This document shows, piece by piece, positions 62,283-64,000 of a stretch of DNA of 64,000 bases (positions are counted from its first letter, which is position 1; each line of letters starts with the position of its first letter). The stretch is from Streptomyces xiamenensis (GTDB taxonomy: Bacteria; Actinomycetota; Actinomycetes; Streptomycetales; Streptomycetaceae): the NCBI RefSeq assembly GCF_000993785.3, contig NZ_CP009922.3:3410001-3474000 (forward strand), read 5' to 3'. The notes under the pieces were generated by a model that did no database searches, was not told where the DNA came from, and saw only the letters and a program-made list of their open reading frames with translations. The translations under genes were made by a program, and so were the position numbers.

Positions 62283-63623
62283 TTGAGTTCGGGACCCGGA
62301 GCAGACTCCGCACCCGCACCGACCGACGATCACCACGACGCCCCCCTCACGACCTTCAGCTCCCTCGCGGTCCGCAATTACCGGATGTTCTTCTTCGGGT
62401 CCTCGATATCGAACATCGGTACTTGGATGCAGCGGATCGCCCAGGACTGGCTGGTGCACGAGCTGACCGGATCCGCCGCCGCGGTGGGTATCACCACCGC
62501 CCTGCAATTCCTGCCGATGCTGCTGTTCGGCCTCTACGGCGGAGTCCTCGCCGACCGCTTCGACAAGCGGCGGCTCCTGTTCGTCACCCAGTCCTCGCTG
62601 GGCCTGACCGGCCTGCTGCTGGGCGCCCTGACCATCACCGGTCATGTGAACGTGTACCACGTGTACGCCCTGGCCTTCGTGGTCGGCGTCGTCACCGTGG
62701 TCGACAACCCCACCCGCCAGACCTTCGTGGCCGACATGGTCGGCCCCCGGCTGCTGCCGAACGCGGTCTCCCTGAACTCCGCGAACTTCCACTCCGCCCG
62801 CCTCATCGGCCCCGCCGTCGCCGGTGTGCTGATCACCGCCGTGGGCGGTGGCTGGGCGTTCATCGTCAACGGGCTCTCGTTCGCCGCGCCCATCGTCGGC
62901 CTGATGATGATGCGCTCCTCCGAACTGAACGCCTCCCTCCGCGCCCCACGCAGGAAGGGCCAGCTGCGCGAGGGGCTGCGCTACGTCGGCAGCCGCCCCG
63001 AACTGCTGTGGCCGATCGTGCTGGTCGGCTTCATCGGCACCTTCGGGTTCAACTTCCCGGTGTGGGCCATCGCCTTCACGGACGGCGTCTTCGACGCCGG
63101 GGCCGGCAGCTACGGCCTGCTGAACACCCTGATGGGCGCCGGCTCGGTCGTCGGCGCGCTGCTGGCCGCCCGGCGCGGCAGCCGGCGGATGCGCTTCACC
63201 TTCGCCGCCGCGGCGCTGTTCTCCGCGGTGCTGATGCTGTCCTCGGCCGCGCCGTTCTTCTGGGTCTACGCGGTGCTGATGGTGCCGATGGGCCTGGTGG
63301 CGATGACCTTCCAGGTGTCTTCGAACGCCGGCATCCAGCTGAACACCGACCCGGAGATGCGGGGCCGGGTGATCAGCCTCTACATGATGGTCTTCCTCGG
63401 CGGCACGCCGATCGGCGCGCCGGTGGTCGGCTGGGTCACCGACAGCTTCGGCCCCCGGGTCGGCATGGCCTCGGGCGGGGCGATCTGCCTGCTGGGCACG
63501 ATGGCGCTCGCCCTGGTGCTCGCGAGAATCGGCGGCCTGCGGCTGCGCATCGACCTGCGGGCCGGGCGCCGGGCGCTGGCGCTGGTGCCCCGCGATCCGC
63601 AGCCGGTGGCCACCACGGCCTGA
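62283..63623 (+). CDS. MFS transporter, EntS-like
   Basis: This 446-residue protein has about 12 membrane segments. The N-terminal helix region FSSLAVRNYRMFFFGSSISNIGTWMQRIAQDWLV is characteristic of the EntS/DHA3-type MFS group, and GGVLADRFDKRRLLFVTQ is the motif A loop. TTG start after AAAGGAG. The upstream MarR gene makes a drug- or metabolite-responsive exporter pair. Confidence 0.92.
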   Translation: MSSGPGADSAPAPTDDHHDAPLTTFSSLAVRNYRMFFFGSSISNIGTWMQRIAQDWLVHELTGSAAAVGITTALQFLPMLLFGLYGGVLADRFDKRRLLFVTQSSLGLTGLLLGALTITGHVNVYHVYALAFVVGVVTVVDNPTRQTFVADMVGPRLLPNAVSLNSANFHSARLIGPAVAGVLITAVGGGWAFIVNGLSFAAPIVGLMMMRSSELNASLRAPRRKGQLREGLRYVGSRPELLWPIVLVGFIGTFGFNFPVWAIAFTDGVFDAGAGSYGLLNTLMGAGSVVGALLAARRGSRRMRFTFAAAALFSAVLMLSSAAPFFWVYAVLMVPMGLVAMTFQVSSNAGIQLNTDPEMRGRVISLYMMVFLGGTPIGAPVVGWVTDSFGPRVGMASGGAICLLGTMALALVLARIGGLRLRIDLRAGRRALALVPRDPQPVATTA

Positions 63624-63717
63624 CCGGCCCGCGATACCGGCCACCCGGTGGGGCGGTGGCCCGCACGGACGCACTCCGTACGGGCCACCGCCCCACCGTC
63701 GTGCGGGCCAGGCCCCG

Positions 63718-64000
63718 TCAGATCCGGCGGGCCAGCAGGGCGCCCGGCCAGTCCCCGTTCGCGGTGAACCGCTCCACCAGCCCGAACCCCTGCGCGAGGT
63801 AGTAGGCGAGCAGCCGCCCGTCGTCCCCCGCGTAACAGTCGACGCGCAGCAGCGAGATGTCCTGCCGCCGGGCCTCGGCCACGGCGTGCTCCAGCAGCGC
63901 GGCCCCCACGCCCCGCCCCGCGAAGCGCCGGTCGGTCACCAGCAGATGCACATACACCTCGGGCTCCCCGGCGGGCGCGATGTACGGTCCCGGGCCCGGG
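63718..64000 (-). CDS. GNAT-family acetyltransferase (5' partial)
   Basis: At least 94 residues are visible; the frame is open to the window edge. The region has VHLLVTDRRFAGRGVGAALLEHAVAEARRQDISLLRVDCYAGDDGRLLAYYLAQGFGLVERF, the acetyl-CoA-binding motif A (RRFAGRGVGAALL) of GNAT enzymes, and the conserved YYLAQGF end. The N-terminal part lies outside the window. Acceptor substrate unknown. Confidence 0.88.
   Translation of the reverse strand, partial: PGPGPYIAPAGEPEVYVHLLVTDRRFAGRGVGAALLEHAVAEARRQDISLLRVDCYAGDDGRLLAYYLAQGFGLVERFTANGDWPGALLARRI

Overview
This window reads as chromosomal DNA of a Streptomyces or close relative. GC is very high, third positions are almost all G or C, GTG starts are common, and many genes appear leaderless. 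Gene families and local order resemble the conserved core of Streptomyces chromosomes: a CdgB-like diguanylate cyclase, nagKA, otsAB, thrC behind a SAM riboswitch, a scoF-like cold-shock gene, groEL2, murQ, pstSCAB, XPB, HelD and mqnBD. I saw no tRNA, rRNA, CRISPR array, IS element or prophage.

Layout. 1-2.2 kb: C-terminal part of a c-di-GMP cyclase and a membrane-anchored protein. 2.2-6.5 kb: amino-sugar catabolism (nagA and a ROK kinase, with a DasR-type site in front), a small lipoprotein and a Tat-exported sugar-binding lipoprotein. 6.5-11.8 kb: compatible-solute synthesis (otsB, otsA, gpgS) around a secreted serine hydrolase. 12.0-13.8 kb: a SAM-I riboswitch driving a threonine-synthase-family enzyme translationally coupled to a ThiS/MoaD/CysO-like sulfur carrier. 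14-16.4 kb: cold-shock gene and a lone groEL2 with two CIRCE-like operators. 16.5-18.5 kb: murQ and its RpiR-type regulator. 18.5-19.8 kb: small genes and a Phd/RelE toxin-antitoxin pair. 21-26.8 kb: high-affinity phosphate transport, with two pstB paralogues flanking pstSCA and an OmpR-type regulator whose receiver lacks the phosphoacceptor Asp. 26.8-37 kb: a DUF397/XRE pair, a helicase-associated protein, a SnoaL-like gene behind a SoxR-type box, an M23 peptidase, an APH-like kinase, a lower-GC RloA/RloB (AAA ATPase plus Toprim-like) cassette, and XPB helicase. 37-46 kb: HelD-type helicase, AzlCD with an XRE-cupin regulator, an antitoxin with a decayed toxin, CutC, HD and HAD hydrolases, and an MFS drug exporter. 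46-51.5 kb: cold-shock-domain protein, futalosine-pathway menaquinone genes mqnD and mqnB, a DUF2771 lipoprotein, an MFS protein and DUF3027. 51.5-64 kb: a 1052-residue sacsin/HSP90-like ATPase coupled to a GH114-like lipoprotein, AraC regulator and TauE/SafE permease, alpha/beta hydrolase, CtpE-like P-type ATPase with DUF2530, a small helix protein, a MarR-MFS pair and a partial GNAT.

The most interesting unit is SAM-I riboswitch, ThrC-like enzyme and CysO-like carrier. By analogy with CysM/CysO cysteine synthesis from O-phosphoserine, it could be a thiocarboxylate-dependent homocysteine synthase using O-phosphohomoserine. That function is inference. Other items worth attention are the pseudo-receiver regulator in the pst locus, the RloAB cassette, and the SoxR-like operator on a leaderless SnoaL-family gene.
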